Below are positions 1 through 9,184 of a stretch of 27,500 bases of DNA, piece by piece. A program made the translations under genes and the position numbers. The notes under the pieces are model-generated. The model saw only the letters and a program-made list of their open reading frames with translations, made no database searches and was not told the origin of the DNA. Numbering within the stretch: the stretch's first letter is position 1; each line of letters begins with the position of its first letter. The DNA comes from Prorocentrum cordatum (lineage: Eukaryota > Sar > Dinophyceae > Prorocentrales > Prorocentraceae), in assembly GCA_963575745.1 (NCBI GenBank), contig CAUYUJ010020584.1:112234-139733 (forward strand), read 5' to 3'.

Positions 1-149
1 CTCCTCCTCCTCCTCCTCCTCCTCCTCCTCCTCCTCCTCCTCCTCATATTCCTCCTCCTCCTCCTCCTCCAACTCCCTCCTCCTCCTCCTCCTCCTCCTC
101 CTCCCCTCCTCCTCCTCCTCTTCCTTTTCCTCCTCCTCGTCGTCTTTTG
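1..149. repeat. (CCT/CTC)n microsatellite
   Basis: Almost pure CTC/CCT trinucleotide repeat with a few interruptions (cata, ccaact, ctttt). It runs off the left edge, so its true length is unknown. Open frames across it encode only homopolymeric residues and are not genes. Confidence 0.97.
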
Positions 150-151
150 CG

Positions 152-204
<53 letters not shown>

Positions 205-244
205 CCACCACCACCACTACCACCACCACCACCCCACCATCACC

Positions 245-288
<44 letters not shown>

Positions 289-319
289 GCATCATCATCA
301 TCATCATCATCATCATCAG

Positions 320-358
<39 letters not shown>

Positions 359-517
359 AATCATCATCATCAACATCACCATCATCATCATCACCACCAC
401 CATCATCATCATCATCATCATCACCATCACCATCACCATCACCATCATCATCAGCATCATAATCATCATCGCCAGCATCGTCATCATCATCACCATCACC
501 ATCACCATCACCATCAC

Positions 518-551
<34 letters not shown>

Positions 552-661
552 GCCATCATCAGCATCATCATCATCAGCATCAGCATCATCATGATCATGA
601 TCATCATCATCATCAGCATCAGCATCAGCATCAGCATCATCAGCATCAGCATCAGCATCGG

Positions 662-734
<73 letters not shown>
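152..734. repeat. (CAT)n microsatellite with CAC and CAG variants
   Basis: About 580 bp of CAT repeat with sub-blocks of CATCAC and CATCAG, which suggests local expansion of variant hexamers. The trinucleotide phase is kept throughout, so every frame is open for long distances (poly-Ile/Thr/Ser, poly-His or poly-Asp/Met). These frames follow from the repeat and are not evidence of coding. Confidence 0.97.
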
Positions 735-735
<1 letters not shown>

Positions 736-1030
736 CCCGCATCCAATCCGCGGGCCCCCCCCAGGTCCATCCAGAGCAGGTTTTCCTCCCCGGATCAATG
801 TTTGACGGTCCCCATGAGCCCATGAGGCCCCAAGAAGCCCCCGGGCGCATCCACTATGCCTTCAAGGAAGGAGGAAGGCGGAGAAGAAAAAGGAGGAGGA
901 AAAGGAGAAGCGTCGTTGTCGTCGTCGTCGTCCATCTTGACGAGAATCTGGAGCGCCCTGGGTCGGCGGCACTGGCCGGAGGCCACTACAAGGCTCTGGA
1001 TTCGCGGCTGCATTGGCTAGTGCAAAAAAT
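735..1030. other. Spacer without recognisable gene
   Basis: Mixed-composition sequence containing a short GTC run near 912-931 and an A/G-rich patch near 866-910. No convincing coding frame, RNA gene or repeat relationship was seen. Confidence 0.6.
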
Positions 1031-1141
1031 TCTTGCCAAGCGCTCGATCAGATCCTGCTCGCTTCGGCTGCTACCCGATCTCATGTCTGGTGGCGCTGGT
1101 CCTGTATGGGGTTGGGGCCATCTCGAACACGGCGCCTAAGT

Positions 1142-1866
1142 CATGGATGCTGCTGGGGCTGGCCTTGACCAGTCGTCATCGTACTGGTAGTTGCAGTGTC
1201 GCCTGCGCCTCCCATGCTTTTTGGCGGAGTCGTTGGTGGTGGCTCCGATGGTACCTCTTGCGCTTGGTTGCGGTCGCGTGTCTCGTTCAGCCTGTCCTCT
1301 ACATGGTCTCCTCCGTGTTATACGTGGCGCATTCGGTTCAAATACAGCTGAGACGTTGTGGGAAGTGCCTTGTATCTTGGCACTCGTGCTGTACTAATAA
1401 ATCGATGGTGTCACTGAGCGTTGGCGGTGTAACTATTGGCCCGCGCGTCCACGGGTCTTGTCGCGTTGGTGAAGCTGTCGCGCGGCTGCTGATTGATCCC
1501 TCTTGCTGACTGCCCGATCAGCTGCGCTGGTGGGTAGCTCGTCGAATTTACGGCACGGTCGGTTGGACGGCGCGATGGATCCTGATGTGGCTGAGCGGCC
1601 TGGATCTCGCCAATGATCCACAAGACTCCCTCCTGCGTGGTCAGGTTGTCTTCTGGTTGCTTGGCAGCAGTGTCAGCGGGCACCCCTGCAGGCTCTCTGT
1701 CGAAGCCATTTCTACCACATGCTCGTTGTCGAAGAAGCCAGTTGCGAACTTTCAACTGTCCACGTCGCCCCTGATGTCGATTTTCCTCTGGTACTTCTTG
1801 ACGGCTGCTTCGAGGACTGATCTGCCCACGTAGTATGATCGCGCCTGTGGCGATAGCAATCTCGAT
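1142..1866 (-). pseudogene. Downstream part of a decayed minus-strand gene-like region
   Basis: Read on the minus strand, short open segments have protein-like composition but lie in different frames and are separated by stops. About 1756-1866 gives a charged segment ending in YQRKIDIRGDVDS. Around 1660-1755 a segment contains FFDNEHVVEMAS. At 1411-1660 a polar segment contains GVLWIIGEIQAAQ, and about 1142-1310 is a Pro/Thr/Gln-rich linker. It continues the same strand as the larger remnant upstream and may be its C-terminal part. No family is recognised. It could also be chance open frames in GC-rich DNA. Confidence 0.3.
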
Positions 1867-1929
1867 CTAGGCCTCTGCGGAGGCGGGGGCGCTGGCGGCG
1901 GCGGGGGTCGCGCGCAGCCCCGCGCGGCG

Positions 1930-3866
1930 ATGGGCGGTCACCTCATGCAGCGCCCCCTCCGTCGTAGAGACACGCGTCGCTCTCGGAGGACAAGGCTCGC
2001 GCCCACTCTGTGGCCAATAGAATGTTACCTGGATCGTCCCGCGTCGTCTCCTTGGCGCCCATGTTGAAGCTGCACACCTGGGCGCCCCGCATGTCCTGCT
2101 CGCCCAAGCACTTGAAGGCGACCTATGGACGTGGTAGAGGCAGTCGATGATTTCATGAGGTAGGTAGCCCATTGAGTTGCTGGCGCTCTTCTTACGCATG
2201 GTGGACGGCAGCTTTCATATGCATCTCCTTTGTTGCAGACGATCACACGGCTGCAAACTCCCGTTCTCCGCGTCGCCGCATTTGTTGCACAACAAGATGT
2301 GGTCGTTGCGATCCTTGGCGCGGTTCTCTGCCGCTCTTGCTTCGACGTGGGTGATCTGCTGATCGACCTTGATGGTCATGCCAATGTACTGTTGTCTTTC
2401 GTCCGCAATGTTGGCAGTCGCTCTCAGTAATTTCTCCACGTTCTCGCGGGCGCCGCTGCTGTCGGCGAGCATCGTCTGCGTCTCTCGGAGCCGTCGGCGT
2501 TGGCTTTCCCGTTGGCCTCCTCCAGCTCCTCCTGAGTCCTCTCGTGCGCTGCATCCGTCCGCATTCGCATGTACTCGCGGTGCGATATCATCTCCTCGGT
2601 TGTCTGCTTGGCGCTCTGGAACTCGGTCAGAAGCTCGTCGCGGTACTTGTGTGCCCTTGTTGTTTCTGAGTGCTGGTGACGCTGGTGTCGTTGAGCTCCT
2701 TTTTCTGCTTTTCGGAGGTAGTTCTCTATGTGTATAGGATCGCCGTTGGCTTCGATCCTGTTCTTCTTGACGTCGTAGGCCATGCGCTGGTTATCCTCTT
2801 TGTGGTTCCTGAGCAATGTGCGGACGTCTTGACACTACGCGGTTTGCCCCGCCCTTGCCTGTCTTCTTGGCGGTGGGGTTGAGATCCTTTTAGAGGGGAC
2901 CTCCCACTCGGGTCTGTCGGACTCGTCGTGGGCCGTCCCGTCGTCGCTGTAGCGGTCGTCCTTGGCGTCGCGGATGTCCCACTGGAGAATGCTGAGCTCC
3001 TCGAATTTGCTCTCCAACTCGCCCATGTTGGCCTGCGCCAGTTACAGGCGGGCCCCGGCGCGCTTGCGGTCTGCTTCGTTGTCTCGACATCCTCCATCTG
3101 TTGCGCCAGGGACACATGGCCTCGACGATACGTGCCACGGCGTCTGCAGTAAGCAGTCTTGCTGCACGATGTTCAGTTATGGCTGCTGCGGCCCGCCTAA
3201 TCTCGGTGTGCTTGTTATGTTTCCGACCGTCCTTCAGCTTGGGGCCGCTGGGTGGCAGACCCGAGTCGCGCTTCCTGGTGGCGCAGATCCCCCAAATGGG
3301 CATGACCTTGCTGATGGTGTTGGCGATGTGGCCATTGTAGTTGCCGGCGTCGTCCTTCGCAGCCCTTCCTTTACACTTGTGGTTGCTGCCCCTGCCGTTG
3401 TGGCTGCCGCTTTTGCAACCGCAATTGTGACCCAAGCTCTTGTCGGGGCGCTCTTGGCCCACCGATCCGTCCGTTCGTGGCTGTTCCGGCGTGCGAGGCC
3501 CGCTCCAATAGCCGGAGTGGTGGGCATCGGCGTAGTTGGCCTGCTTCGTGGGCGGGTCGACATTGACCTCCACGGTTGCAATGCCGTTCCCGGTCTGCTC
3601 GCAGCTGCACCCCATGATGTCGCCATGGCTGGAGTTTGCGGTGGATGTCGTGGTGGTTGTTGCACGCTGAGGTGCGCGGCGAGGGGCTTGCGTGCTGCTT
3701 CGAGCTGGTACTGAATGTCGTGGTCCAGGAGCTCTCGTGCAGCGGCGACTCGTAGCAGTACTCGAGCTTGATCGCACTGCTCGCGTAGCCGACGGTGCCA
3801 CGCTGGGTTGGTCGGCCCAGTCGTGGTGTCCTGAGGGGAAGAGGATGTGGTCGGAGAAATGTACAA
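1930..3866 (-). pseudogene. Frameshifted minus-strand protein-coding remnant, family unknown
   Basis: The minus strand reads as one protein-like text of roughly 500 residues only if the frame is changed several times. From upstream to downstream: a helical segment (about 3670-3866, containing LLDHDIQYQLEAARK); a Cys/His-containing segment (about 3130-3660, with CGCKSGSH, then KVMPIWGICATRKRD); a short Gln/Glu-rich helix (about 3060-3115, MSLAQQMEDVETTK); an acidic segment (2835-3026, MGELESKFEELSILQWDIRD); a strongly charged coiled-coil-like block (2424-2816); a block ending in a Cys pair, CNKCGDAENGSLQPC (2215-2472); and a tail (about 1930-2199) with GYLPHEIIDCLYHVH and then FNMGAKETTRDD, ending at a stop. 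Helical then Cys-pair layout resembles retroelement Gag proteins, but no RT, integrase or protease motif was seen. Indels in the assembly, tiny introns or true decay could all explain the breaks. Confidence 0.4.
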
Positions 3867-3980
3867 GGTATGGTTTGGAAATGGATGTTCAGAGGCATGG
3901 GAAATAGGACGGGTTTACAGTCGAGGCTAGCCACCCAGGCCTGGCACACTGCCGCGGGCTTCAGCGCCCGAATCTCTCCC

Positions 3981-4027
3981 CCCCTTATCCCCCTCCTCCT
4001 CCTCGTCCTCCTCCTCTTCCTCCTCCT
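3981..4027. repeat. Short (CCT)n tract
   Basis: Pyrimidine trinucleotide run (cctcctcctcgtcctcctcc type) between the decayed gene region and an AT-rich tract. Confidence 0.85.
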
Positions 4028-4033
4028 GTTGCC

Positions 4034-4160
4034 ATGATTATCATTATTATTGTTTGTACTCTTATTATTCCTCTTCTTACTAGTCTTATTGAAATCATCC
4101 ATATTAGTTATATGATTATCCGCAGTAGTCGTCGTAGTATTCTTTTGAATATGTTTATTA
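4034..4160. repeat. Decayed AT-rich trinucleotide tract, left part
   Basis: Sequence dominated by ATT, CTT, AGT and GTT triplets, consistent with a mutated NNT trinucleotide array. It stops exactly at the TA flanking the inverted-repeat element and resumes after it. Confidence 0.6.
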
Positions 4161-4642
4161 CAGTGGGGGTCGATGCACAAGGAACCCACCGCAAGAAACC
4201 CAACCACGAAATCCGCCGAGGTTTCTTGGTCCAGGGTTGGGTTTCTTGAACTTCGGCTGAAAACGAAGAAACCCAGGACACCCTGGCCCGAGCGGTTTCT
4301 TGACTGATGGCGTCAAGCACTTTGACATCACAAGCCCAAGGCGATCGAAAATGCGAGCTGCGGGCCTTGCACAAACAGAAAAGCCACGACTCCTACTCGG
4401 GAACAAAAAGAAGCGTTGCGCAAAAGTGGCGGGCGAAGAGACCCAACGTACCCCGAATGTCCGGAAGTTTCTTGGAGGTTCGGGCGCGCGCCCCGAAACT
4501 GACCGACGCCCAACAAACCCAGGGTGCCCTGTCATTTGCAGTTTCTTCGAGATTGCGGCGACCTTCCGCGCCGAACGCCAGCCAAAGAAACCCAGGGAAC
4601 CCTGACGAAACGTACAATGTTTCTTGTCATGGTCCCCCACTG
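4161..4642. mobile_element. Non-autonomous Tc1/mariner-like MITE (482 bp)
   Basis: The left end reads CAGTGGGGGTCGATGCAC and the reverse complement of the right end reads CAGTGGGGGACCATGAC. The outer 9 bases are identical and similarity continues through about 26 bp. Both ends abut TA (4159-4160 and 4643-4644), matching the TA target duplication and CAGT-type ends of Tc1/mariner transposons. Inside are repeated AAGAAACC/GGTTTCTT motifs, including a perfect 14-bp inverted repeat (4192-4205 with 4235-4248), and three AAACCCAGG-n-CCCTG hairpin units at 4268, 4514 and 4587. A near-palindrome TTCGGGCGCGCG...CCCCGAA lies at 4479-4497. There is no transposase frame, so movement would need an enzyme supplied elsewhere. 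The element interrupts a low-complexity AT-rich tract. Confidence 0.72.
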
Positions 4643-4644
4643 TA

Positions 4645-5030
4645 TTATAATGCTTGTTTTTAGAATTAAGATTAGTCTCTGATGATTCCTATCATGATTA
4701 ATAATAGTAGTAGCATTGTTATTGTTAGTAATACTATGTTCCGTGTTCTTAGTATTAGAGCTTAGTGTTCGTATTATGTTTGGTATTCGTATGCTTGATA
4801 TGATGATCCTCTTCGTAATAATATACGTATCAATCGTATTAGTAGTGTTCGTGTTATGCTTACTCTTCTTCCGATTCGCATTCGTACTGCTCTCATTGGT
4901 ATTGTGATTGTGAATCGTAGTACTCTCAGTACGCTTATATTCACGAATAAAAGTATTAGTCCTATTACTAGTATATGAAGATTATTATCATTCGTACTAC
5001 TCTTCTGACTCCTGTGAATGTTCCTCAGAT
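4645..5030. repeat. Decayed AT-rich trinucleotide tract, right part
   Basis: TAG, TAT, ATT, CGT and AGT triplets dominate with no strict repeat. Composition matches the tract left of the inverted-repeat element, as expected if one array was split by insertion. No gene was seen. Confidence 0.6.
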
Positions 5031-5034
5031 TCCT

Positions 5035-5155
5035 CTATTTCCTCTACTTACTCCTCATCCTCCTTCTCCGCCTCCTCGTCCGCTTCCGCCTCCGCCTCGG
5101 CCTCCGCCTCGGCCTCCACCTCCGCCTCCTCCTCCTCCTCCTCTTCCTCCTCGTG
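5035..5155. repeat. (CTC)n microsatellite with CCG variants
   Basis: CTC repeat with CGCCTC, CGGCCTC and CACCTC variants. Open frames here encode poly-Pro or poly-Gly. Confidence 0.92.
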
Positions 5156-5317
5156 TGACGGCGCGGGTGCCGCTCGGCGCGGCCGCCACGACAGCGGCGG
5201 CGGCAAGGCTCGGGAAGCAGGCCGAGGGCGGCGCGTGGTTGATGAAGTCCTGTGCCAGCGGCGACGTCAGCTCGAAGTGCGCAATCTCCGCGGAGTACTT
5301 AGCGCGCCTGCCCGGCG

Positions 5318-5575
5318 GCCCGTCGTCGTCGACAATGTGGTCGTCCAAGTCGAGGTCGTCATCGCCGTGGTCGACGTCCTCGTCGACGTCGTCGTCGTCG
5401 TCTTCGTCGACGTCGTCGTTGTCCTTGCCGCCGTGGTGGTCATCCTAGCCGTCATCGTCCTCGTCCTCGTCGACGTCGCCGTCATGGTCGTCGCCGTCCT
5501 CGTCCTCGTCCTCGTCCTCGTCGTCGTCGTCGTCGTCGACGTCGACGTCGACGTCGACGTCGACGACGGAGCTGG
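5318..5575. repeat. (GTC/CGT)n microsatellite
   Basis: About 250 bp of CGT/GTC triplets with TCCTCG and GACGTC variants. The same triplet is used inside the long repeat family at 13.6 and 15.1 kb, but the flanks are different here. Confidence 0.93.
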
Positions 5576-5989
5576 TCGAGGGGTCCTCCGGCGGCCAGGG
5601 GGGACCAGAGGTTCTGGCTGCGGCGGATGTGGCCTTGTGCGCTCTCAGGACAAGTGCCTCCACACTGTCTTCAGAGAGCGCACACACATACACACCACGC
5701 CACCTCGTCCGACGGCGAGCTCCTGCTCCCCCAAGGTGCGCCTCCTCCCCCCTCCCGCTGTACAGCCCTACCCTGAGGGGAACAATATGGGACTGGCTTG
5801 GGGGGGGAACCACGGCCTGGAATCGGCGATACATCGTCGATAGATCGGCGATAGGCCCCCGATGGCGAATCCCCAAGCTCCTGAGCAGGGTAGTCGGGGA
5901 TCAATGAACAACTGGGGGTCGATGCACCCCCCCCTGAGCCGGCCCCCCCCTGACGTTGCCCCTGATCCCCCTGGGAGCAAAGATGGCGG
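5576..5989. other. Spacer with a fragment resembling the MITE terminus
   Basis: No gene is recognised. A CGAT-rich patch lies at about 5826-5865. The 15-mer TGGGGGTCGATGCAC at 5913-5927 also occurs in the left end of the CAGTGGGGG element (4164-4178), so a broken copy of that family may lie here. Confidence 0.45.
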
Positions 5990-6780
5990 AGGAGGGGAAG
6001 GAGGAGGAGGAGGAGGAGGAGGAGGAGGAGGAGGAGGAGGAGGAGAGGGAGGAGGAGGAGGGGAGGGGGGGAGGAAGGAGGAGGAGGAGAAGAGGAGAAG
6101 CGGAGGAGGAGGAAGGAGGAGGAGGAGGAGGAGGAGGAGGAGGGGAGAGGAAGAAGAGGAGGGGGGGGAGGAGGAGGAGGAGGAGGAGTGGAGGAGGAGG
6201 AGGAGGAGGAGGAGGGAGGAGGAAGAAGGAGGAGGAGGAGGAGAAGAAGGAGGAGGAGGAGGGAAGAGGAGAGGAGGGGGGGGGAGGGAGGAGGAGGAGG
6301 AGGAGGAGGAAGAAGAAGAGAAGGAGGAGGAGGAGGAGGAGGAGCAGGAGGAGGGAGGGGATGAGGAGAGGAGGAAGAGGAGGAGAGGAGCGGAGGAGCA
6401 GGAGGAAGAAGAGGTGGAGGTGAAGGTGGAGGAGGGGAGGAGGAGGACGGGAGGACGAGGAGGAGGAGGAGGCGGAGGAGAAGGCGGAAGAGGAGGAGGA
6501 GGTGGAGGAGGTGGAGGAGAAGCAGGAGGAGAAGCTGGAGGAGAAGGGGGGGGAGGAAGAGGGGGAGGAGGAGGAAGAAGAGGAGCAGGAGGAGGAGGAA
6601 GAGGAGAACGAGGAGGCGGAGGAGCAGGAGGAGGAGGAGGACGACGAGGAGGCGGAGGAGCAGGAGGAGGAGGAGGGAGGAGGAGGAGGTGGAGGTGAAG
6701 GTGGAGGAGGAGGAGGAGGAGGAGGAGGGGAGGAGACGGAGGAGGAGGAGGAGGTGGAGGAGGTGGAGGAGGAGGCGACA
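5990..6780. repeat. (GGA)n polypurine tract, about 0.8 kb
   Basis: Nearly uninterrupted A/G on the plus strand, mainly GGA with GGGAGG, GAAGAA and GGTGGA variants. Long frames on both strands (poly-Gly/Glu/Arg, or poly-Pro/Leu/Ser on the other strand) come from the triplet phase. Such homopurine mirror sequence can form triplex DNA and is hard to sequence and assemble. Confidence 0.96.
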
Positions 6781-7217
6781 GTCTTTCTCGCGAGTTCGGC
6801 GTCCAGGAGGGCGGCCTGAGGCCCCCAGGACTGCCAAGAAGCGGCCCAGGGACGACCAGCGGCCCCCCGGAGAGTGGGGCAGAGAGCTCTGGAGACCGCT
6901 CCGCAGAAGACGCCGTGGCAGCGGAGGCTGAGACCGACTCGGCGCCTCCCTTAGACTGGTGGGACGTCAAGGTTTATGTTGCTCCCATCGCACGTAAGGA
7001 ACATATTCCAGAGAGACTTCGAGCACCCAGGAAAGTGTCGAAGCAGTGTCGAACGAGTATCGCCTCCCAGAGCCCGACACGCGAAAACCCTCAAGTTTCG
7101 GTACTCTCTTGGTGCTCGAAATTATTTCTGATCGTCAAGGCTACGGTAGGTGGGAACATCATAATGTGGGGTTGGAGGAAAAACTCTCTGGACGACCCCT
7201 GGGAGAAGGCAACGTGA
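6699..7217 (+). CDS. Candidate exon or partial gene, hypothetical
   Basis: This frame is open from the GGA tract through 7217, with its first ATG at 6915. After the repeat it reads as non-repetitive acidic sequence and then a mixed hydrophobic/basic stretch (DWWDVKVYVAPIARKEHIPE, later LFLIVKATVGGNIIMWGW, a possible membrane-spanning segment). Codon use is not biased by a simple repeat after about 6790. No family is recognised. The minus strand is also open over 5768-6970 with a Ser/Ala/Pro-rich text, so strand choice is uncertain, and it may be chance. Confidence 0.22.
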   Translation, partial: RWRRRRRRRRGGDGGGGGGGGGGGGGDSLSREFGVQEGGLRPPGLPRSGPGTTSGPPESGAESSGDRSAEDAVAAEAETDSAPPLDWWDVKVYVAPIARKEHIPERLRAPRKVSKQCRTSIASQSPTRENPQVSVLSWCSKLFLIVKATVGGNIIMWGWRKNSLDDPWEKAT

Positions 7218-7221
7218 GCAC

Positions 7222-7336
7222 CAGGCTGGGCCCGTTCCCTAACCCCGCACAATGGGATAATCCCCCCTTTTCGACCCCCAGGCTGGCCCCGTTCCCTAAC
7301 CCCCCACCATGGGATAATTCCCCCTCTTCGAACCCC
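7222..7336. repeat. Tandem duplication, 2 x 57 bp
   Basis: Two copies begin CAGGCTGG at 7222 and 7279 and share CCGTTCCCTAACCCC and ATGGGATAAT, with a few substitutions. Confidence 0.85.
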
Positions 7337-7343
7337 CGATTAA

Positions 7344-7553
7344 AGGCCTCCCGAGTGGGGTCGGAGGACCGCGCCGCATCGGCGATGCATCGGCGACGTC
7401 GGCGACGCGTCGGCGCCGTCGGCATGGCGAAAATCGGACACCACATCGAGCCGCATCGGCGATGCAGCGACGATGCTGCGCCGATGCATCGCCGCTACGC
7501 GCCATCCTCCGACCCCGTCTCTTCGGACCCCATTTGGGCAAGAGCTCCAGCGC
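7344..7553. mobile_element. Fold-back (MITE-like) element, copy A
   Basis: Left arm GTGGGGTCGGAGGACC plus GGCGATGCATCGGCG is mirrored by the right arm, whose reverse complement reads ACGGGGTCGGAGGATG plus GGCGATGCATCGGCG. The centre is rich in CGATGCATCG-type palindromes. A second copy lies at 7904-8113 and shares the middle motif ACACCACATCGAGCCGCATC. No protein frame is credible. Outer ends are less clear than in copy B. Confidence 0.6.
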
Positions 7554-7903
7554 CTCCCTGCAGCAGTCCAGCGAAGCAGGGAGGCAGGGAACAGCAGGCT
7601 CCTGCTCATCTGGCACTCCTGACCCTTTCGGTTCCTGCCAACCCGCGCGGGACGCTCATCCTCGGGCCGGTCAGCCTCTCGACCCCATCTCACGCATGAA
7701 CGTCGCGGCATTATTGGTTGGGGCAGCCGAGGGGGGGGGGGGGGGGGCGTCCAAGAGTGGGGTTAGCAGGTCATGCATGACCCGAGGCGTGCTCGCGGCC
7801 CAAGACAGAAGGGTCGAGACGACCAGAGCACGTGCCGAAACGAGAAGAGGGGGGGCCTGATTTTCAGGGAGGTGTCATAGCCCTAATATCCCCCCCGAAG
7901 TCA
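7554..7903. other. Spacer between the fold-back copies
   Basis: Contains a run of G at about 7731-7747 and otherwise mixed GC-rich sequence. No gene or RNA was recognised. Confidence 0.5.
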
Positions 7904-8113
7904 TCACTAGGAGCCTCCTAGTTGGGATCCGAGTAAATGGGGTCAGAGGATCGCAACGCATCGCCGATGCATCGGCGACGTGGGGCGGTGCATCGGCGCC
8001 ATCGGCGTGGAGAAAATCGGGCACCACATCGAGCCGCATCGCCGATGCATCGGCGATGCAGAGCGAACCAACGACCCCATCTACTCGGAGCCCATCTGGG
8101 AGGCCTAGAGTCA
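7904..8113. mobile_element. Fold-back (MITE-like) element, copy B
   Basis: Left arm TCACTAGGAGCCTCC, then GATCCGAGTAAATGGGGTC, pairs with the right arm, whose reverse complement reads TGACTCTAGGCCTCC, then GCTCCGAGTAGATGGGGTC. Both arms run into GCATCGCCGATGCATCGGCG, giving arms of about 80-100 bp in a 210-bp element. Related to copy A in the same orientation. No coding content. Confidence 0.68.
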
Positions 8114-8898
8114 CCCCCCTCTTGGACGCCGCACCCCCGCATCCTCTGACAATGGGAATGTCTACAGATCCTGACCCGTCAACCAGGCGTCGACGCAGAG
8201 GGGAGCACGCTCGAAGAACTGTGCGACTGCCATCGAGCCCCGAAGATCTGAAGCAGGGCAGATCGGAGAAGCTTCCAGCACGCCAGCTTTGAGACGCTCT
8301 CTGGAGGCCCCTTTTCCACCGCCATTACCATGTGTAGGAGAGGAGGAGGAGGCGGAGGAGGCGGAGGAGGAGGAGGAGGACCTCCTTCCTCATCCTCCCT
8401 TCTCCCCCCTCCTACACGTGGTAGTGGTGGTGGAAAAATATGCCCATCACTGGAGGCCCCGGGGCCCGAGGCGGTCTCAGAGATGAGCTGTCACGTCAGC
8501 CCCGCAGTGCCTGCGCCCGCGACGCCCGCCGCGCCGAGGCGGCGCGCTCCTGGCGCGGCTCCGCCCCAGCGCCTCCGAGGCCGGCACCGCCGACGAACCT
8601 AAGGGAAGGGCGACGAACAGCAGCGGGCCCGACGCGAGGTGAGACCCCACGCGATGGCTCACGCACTGCCGCCAGCGAGGCACGCTGCACTGGAAACCGG
8701 GGCGCTCACGCGCGGCCTCACGCGGGCGGTTTCGGCGCCAGTGTCGGTGAAGACGGACCCGTGCTCCTGTGTTCCAGGTCTGGGACCCCCGGACTATCAC
8801 GAGACGGCCCGAACACGTCCCCTCGAGGGAGGTCGGGGTATCCGGGGGGCCCGCGGTACTGTCCGACACGACAAAACATGAACGATCTAAAGGGGCCT
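8114..8898. other. GC-rich spacer with a short GGA/CCT patch
   Basis: GGA repeat at about 8336-8381 is followed by a CCT-rich stretch. The rest is GC-rich sequence with long but compositionally biased frames (Arg/Pro/Ala). No family-like protein, RNA gene or further repeat was recognised. Confidence 0.5.
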
Positions 8899-9175
8899 GC
8901 CCGTCGGTATGGCGGCTATGCGGTCGCCGTCGCCGCCTCGTCGCCGCCCGCCTTCTAAACTTGCCAATCGACTTATCGGGTATGTGGCCGCCGTCGTCAC
9001 ACCGTCGCGCTTGGCCTTCCCGTCGGTCTGGCGGTTATGTGGTCGCCGTCGCCGCCCCGTCGGCCACTTCGTCGCCGCCCGTCGTCTGGGCGGCGGCGGT
9101 GGCGATCTAGCGGTTATCCTTCCGCCGTCGACGCCCCGTCGCCGCGTGGTTGTCGCCCGTCGCCTGGGCCCCACA
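8899..9175. repeat. GC-rich minisatellite (CCGTCGGTMTGGCGG type)
   Basis: Irregular tandem copies begin CCCGTCGGTATGGCGG (8900), GGGTATGTGGCCGCC (about 8978), CCCGTCGGTCTGGCGG (about 9018) and a partial copy near 9108. They share GTCGCCGTCGCCGCC and TCGTCGCCGCCCG. Unit length is irregular, 40-120 bp. Confidence 0.7.
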
Positions 9176-9184
9176 TGGATTATC

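Noticed and set aside
147-1139. 330-codon plus-strand frame
   Set aside because: Most of it is the CAT repeat (poly-Ile/Thr), and the remainder has no family-like sequence.
1330-1350. GGTTCAAATAC resembling a tRNA B box
   Set aside because: No A box at a suitable distance, no acceptor stem pairing and no cloverleaf could be drawn.
5671-6970. Minus-strand frames of 388 and 400 codons
   Set aside because: They translate the GGA tract as Leu/Ser/Pro. The short non-repeat N-terminal text competes with an open plus-strand frame and has no recognised motif.
7046-7699. 217-codon plus-strand frame
   Set aside because: It runs through a 57-bp tandem repeat and a fold-back element whose structure fully explains the sequence.
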